Notes under the pieces: generated by a model
The model's input: the letters and a program-made list of their open reading frames with translations, nothing else
Told to the model about the DNA's origin: nothing
The model's database searches: none
Translations under genes and position numbers: made by a program
Source of the DNA: Actinomycetota bacterium
GTDB lineage: Bacteria; Actinomycetota; Actinomycetes; Propionibacteriales; Nocardioidaceae
DNA: 6,883 nucleotides
Reading direction: 5' to 3'
NCBI GenBank assembly: GCA_009702305.1
Contig: WLIH01000144.1
Location: 1 to 6,883, forward strand
In this document: piece after piece, positions 5,322 to 6,883 of the stretch
Numbering within the stretch: the stretch's first letter is position 1
How the letters are laid out: each line of letters opens with the position of its first letter

Positions 5322-5366
5322 ACCCGCGTTGACCGATCACCCCCGGTCCGCGGGTCTTCTGTTTCT
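5322..5366 (+). terminator. Terminator-like hairpin with T-rich tail
   Basis: ACCCGCG (5322-5328) pairs with CGCGGGT (5349-5355), and GACCG (5331-5335) pairs with CGGTC (5344-5348). A two-base TT bulge separates the two helices, and the loop is eight bases. A T-rich tail (CTTCTGTTTCT, 5356-5366) follows on the plus strand, which is the form of an intrinsic terminator or attenuator. No plus-strand gene precedes it, so it may act on a leader RNA. Confidence 0.45.
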
Positions 5367-5371
5367 AGAGC

Positions 5372-5519
5372 TGAGAGGCCCGGCCCCCACCGCCCTTCCG
5401 AGCAGCGGCTCGGTGGACCGCGGCCGGGCCTCTCACCGATCTCGCTGAGGGGCTGGGCGCCTCTACACGGCGAGGGTGACGCGTGGCCGGTCCGTGGGCA
5501 GAGCACGGGCCGGTCACGC
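5372..5519 (+). ncRNA. Structured leader RNA candidate with three stem-loops
   Basis: Stem 1 is a perfect 14-base pairing (5372-5385 with 5422-5435), enclosing a second hairpin CCGAGC/GCTCGG (5398-5403 with 5408-5413). Stem 2 is CTCGC/GCGAG (5441-5445 with 5470-5474), enclosing GAGGGGC/GCGCCTC (5447-5453 with 5457-5463, one mismatch). Stem 3 is 16 pairs (5481-5496 with 5504-5519) with a seven-base loop. Its two non-Watson-Crick pairs, T5491-G5509 and G5486-T5514, are G-U pairs only in plus-strand RNA. The ribosome binding site of the next gene starts 11 bases after stem 3. It matches no known riboswitch that I recognise. Confidence 0.5.
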
Positions 5520-5545
5520 CTCGGATCAGCAAGGAGGTGGCCTCG

Positions 5546-5902
5546 GTGAACCGCTACGTCGTCGAGGGCCTCCTGGCCGACATGCGCGCAGGCAAGCGGA
5601 TCCTGGTCGTGAGCAGCAACGCCCGCGACACCCGCGACGCGTTGCAGGATCTGGCCGCTCAGACCTTCCCGTCCGAGACGGTGCGCCGGGCAAACGGCGC
5701 CGAGCGCATCAGCCTCGACGACAGTGCCCTGAGCGGGTCGATCCAGTTCACCGCCATCCCGCCGAGCTTGCCCGTACGCCTCGGTCGAGCTGACGTTGTC
5801 TTCGTCGACCACCGTCCTCATGCCTGGCGCGAATACGCCGACCTGCTCGCCGCCATCGTCGCCCTGGCCGCCGACGTCGAGATCATCGAGTCCTGGGCAT
5901 GA
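5546..5902 (+). CDS. Hypothetical protein resembling part of a P-loop ATPase
   Basis: A 118-residue protein starting at GTG 5546, chosen because AAGGAGG (5531-5537) lies 8 bases upstream. A start at 5483 would put stem 3 of the leader inside the gene. The order of elements suggests a cut-down RecA/terminase-like fold: a helix, then KRILVVSSNARDTRDAL (17-33), then RRANGAERISL (47-57), a strand SIQFTAI (65-71), and RADVVFVDH (81-89), which looks like a Walker B strand. No Walker A (GxxxxGKS/T) is present, so ATP hydrolysis is unlikely. Its stop overlaps the exonuclease start (ATGA), implying joint expression. It could be a DNA-processing partner of that enzyme; this is inference. Confidence 0.8.
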   Translation: MNRYVVEGLLADMRAGKRILVVSSNARDTRDALQDLAAQTFPSETVRRANGAERISLDDSALSGSIQFTAIPPSLPVRLGRADVVFVDHRPHAWREYADLLAAIVALAADVEIIESWA

Positions 5903-6408
5903 CGCTCGTCTACCTCGACACCGAGACCACCGGTCTCAACATCGACCTCCACCACGCGTGGGAGGTCGCCTGGGCCGTCGACGACGGACCGATCCACACC
6001 GCGCTGCTGCCGCACACCCTCGACAACGCCACCGACGACGCGCTCCGGATCTGCCGCTACCACCACCGTGTCGCAGCACTCCAACCCAACCCTGACCTGA
6101 TCGACGTGCTCCGCTCCGACCTCACCGGAGCCACCATCGTCGGAGCCAACCCAGCCTTCGACATGCGCTTCCTGCGCAAGACCTTCAACGGAGCCGAGCC
6201 CTGGCACTACCGCAGCATCGACGTGTCCACCGGCGTCATGTGGCTCGCTGGCTGGGACAAGCCGCGCGGACTCCTCGGCGCGACGTACGAGATGCGCAAC
6301 CGGGGCCACCAGATCCCGATGCCCGACCACACCGCCGCCGGCGACGTCGCCACCGTCCGGGCCCTGCACCGCCGCCTCCGCTTCCTCCTTCACCGAACCA
6401 GCGCATGA
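5899..6408 (+). CDS. DnaQ-like DEDDh 3'-5' exonuclease
   Basis: A 169-residue protein with all three exonuclease motifs of the RNase T/DnaQ superfamily. Exo I is YLDTETTGL (Asp7, Glu9), Exo II is GANPAFDMRFL (Asp88), and Exo III is DHTAAGDVATVRAL (His144, Asp149). These residues bind the two metal ions and place it in the DEDDh group. It would remove nucleotides from 3' ends of DNA or RNA, for example in replication proofreading, recombination or degradation of host nucleic acid. It consists of the catalytic domain alone, with no polymerase or helicase attached. It is coupled on both sides by ATGA overlaps. Many actinophages carry a stand-alone exonuclease of this type. Confidence 0.95.
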   Translation: MTLVYLDTETTGLNIDLHHAWEVAWAVDDGPIHTALLPHTLDNATDDALRICRYHHRVAALQPNPDLIDVLRSDLTGATIVGANPAFDMRFLRKTFNGAEPWHYRSIDVSTGVMWLAGWDKPRGLLGATYEMRNRGHQIPMPDHTAAGDVATVRALHRRLRFLLHRTSA

Positions 6409-6689
6409 CCCTGCTCCACCTCGAAGGCGACGAACGCCTCGACGAGATCGACGAGGCACTGCTGCACCTGCGCGCCGAGTGGCTGGCCGCACGCGAGCTC
6501 CGCGACCTGCCGCGCTCGCTGCGGCTCGCCGAGCAGCTCGACGGCCTCCTGGAGCGCCGTGGAACGCTGGGAGCCCAGAAAAATTCGACGTTGGGTGCTC
6601 TCAGCCCTGACACCTGTCAGCCCCTCTCTCCCCGCCATCCGGAAAAAGTTCTGGGGACCGCTGCTGCTGCGCGAGACGACGAGGTCTGA
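6405..6689 (+). CDS. Small hypothetical protein with charged helical N-terminus
   Basis: A 94-residue protein starting at the ATG that overlaps the exonuclease stop (ATGA). Residues 8-53 are almost continuous charged helix (DERLDEIDEALLHL, then AEWLAARELRDL and SLRLAEQLDGLLERR) and probably form a coiled coil or helical hairpin. Residues 55-94 are different in character, rich in Pro, Ser and Ala, and likely unstructured. The DNA of that second part (about 6575-6660) is less GC-rich and contains the dyad CTGACA-CC-TGTCAG at 6607-6620. I do not recognise the family. The C-terminal half could be the result of a frameshift or an insertion, but no intact alternative frame proves it. Confidence 0.7.
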   Translation: MTLLHLEGDERLDEIDEALLHLRAEWLAARELRDLPRSLRLAEQLDGLLERRGTLGAQKNSTLGALSPDTCQPLSPRHPEKVLGTAAAARDDEV

Positions 6690-6694
6690 GCGTC

Positions 6695-6883
6695 ATGTCC
6701 AACCCCCGTGGATGGGACCACCAGCAGACCCGCGAACGGCTGCTGCCCCACGCGTACAACACGCCGTGCCCGCGCTGCAACGAGCCGATGCTGAAGGGTC
6801 AGGAACTGCACCTCGGGCACACGATCGACCTCGCTGACGACCCTCAGTCCAAGGGCGACCGCATCGAGCACGCGCACTGCAAC
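6695..6883 (+). CDS. HNH endonuclease (N-terminal part; runs off the window)
   Basis: The first 63 residues of a gene cut by the right edge. The ATG at 6695 has GAGGT (6681-6685) at a spacing of 9 and lies 5 bases after the previous stop. Visible are the zinc pair CPRC (Cys25, Cys28), LHLGHTIDLADD (38-49), which supplies the first His and Asp of the HNH fold, and IEHAHCN (57-63), which begins the second part with its zinc Cys and Asn. The final His would lie beyond the window. Such HNH proteins in actinophages commonly sit just before the terminase genes and assist DNA packaging. That suggests the packaging module starts to the right. Confidence 0.85.
   Translation, partial: MSNPRGWDHQQTRERLLPHAYNTPCPRCNEPMLKGQELHLGHTIDLADDPQSKGDRIEHAHCN

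Larger units (their letters stand above)
5209..5545. other. Noncoding region between divergent operons
   Basis: No gene is supported on either strand over about 340 bases. It holds a 10-base palindrome CGACCGGTCG (5259-5268), two CGTTGAC direct repeats (5267-5273 and 5327-5333), and a run of four stem-loops from 5322 to 5519. I find no convincing plus-strand promoter: TTGACT at 5269 and TTGACC at 5329 lack a matching -10. Confidence 0.6.

Noticed and set aside
5372..5519. A tRNA or a known riboswitch in the stem-loop region
   Set aside because: There is no cloverleaf with a T-loop, no CCA end, and no riboswitch core that I recognise.
5483..5545. An N-terminal extension of the 118-residue gene starting at GTG 5483
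   Set aside because: It has no ribosome binding site and lies inside a 16-pair stem. The GTG at 5546 has a strong site at the right distance.
5303..5821. A 172-residue minus-strand open frame across the stem-loop region
   Set aside because: It overlaps the well-supported 118-residue gene and has no motif or ribosome binding site that favours it.
1..6883. A CRISPR array, insertion sequence, parS site or attachment site
   Set aside because: No regularly spaced repeats, transposase, TGTTTCACGTGAAACA-like sequence, integrase or tRNA fragment was seen.

Overview
The window looks like part of a temperate actinobacteriophage or actinobacterial prophage. The DNA is GC-rich. Plus-strand genes are small and tightly packed, and most stop codons overlap the next start as ATGA or GTGA. 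The gene content is typical phage accessory and replication material: small zinc-ribbon proteins, a J-domain protein, an ASCH protein, a ParB-like protein, an excisionase-like HTH protein, a DnaQ-type exonuclease and an HNH endonuclease. No host gene, integrase, tRNA or structural gene is visible, so the exact host (Streptomyces, Nocardioides, Mycobacterium or a relative) cannot be named.

Layout. (1) Positions 1-3041, plus strand: an almost gapless operon of the tail of an upstream gene, a zinc-ribbon protein, a 42-residue Cys/His protein, a J-domain-like protein, an ASCH-domain protein, a ParB/Spo0J-like protein, a Cys/His protein and a short HTH protein. Codon third positions change from C-rich (up to about 1090) to G/T-rich (about 1550-3041), which suggests modules of different origin. 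(2) Positions 3010-5205, minus strand: a three-gene cassette with its own promoter and operators. In transcription order it holds a HicA-like small protein, an HTH protein with a separate N-terminal domain, and a 464-residue protein ending in a PD-(D/E)XK-like nuclease domain. It converges on the first operon with a 32-base overlap that holds a hairpin. (3) Positions 5209-5545: a noncoding stretch holding four strong stem-loops in a row, the last just ahead of the ribosome binding site of the next operon. (4) Positions 5546-6883, plus strand: a protein resembling part of a P-loop ATPase, a DEDDh exonuclease, a helical protein, and the start of an HNH endonuclease cut by the window edge. In many actinophages such an HNH gene precedes the terminase genes.

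The most interesting part is the minus-strand cassette with its regulatory DNA. It has the form of a toxin-antitoxin or defence module inserted as an independent unit in a phage operon. Its promoter is covered by overlapping dyads. The gap between its first two genes has three mutually complementary arms that could switch the second gene's ribosome binding site on or off. The nuclease gene has a leaderless-type start, in frame with the stop codon of the gene before it. The second notable item is the stem-loop array at 5322-5519. Its longest stem uses G-U pairs that fit a plus-strand RNA only. Functions of the cassette and of the RNA are inference; the motifs and pairings are read directly from the sequence.
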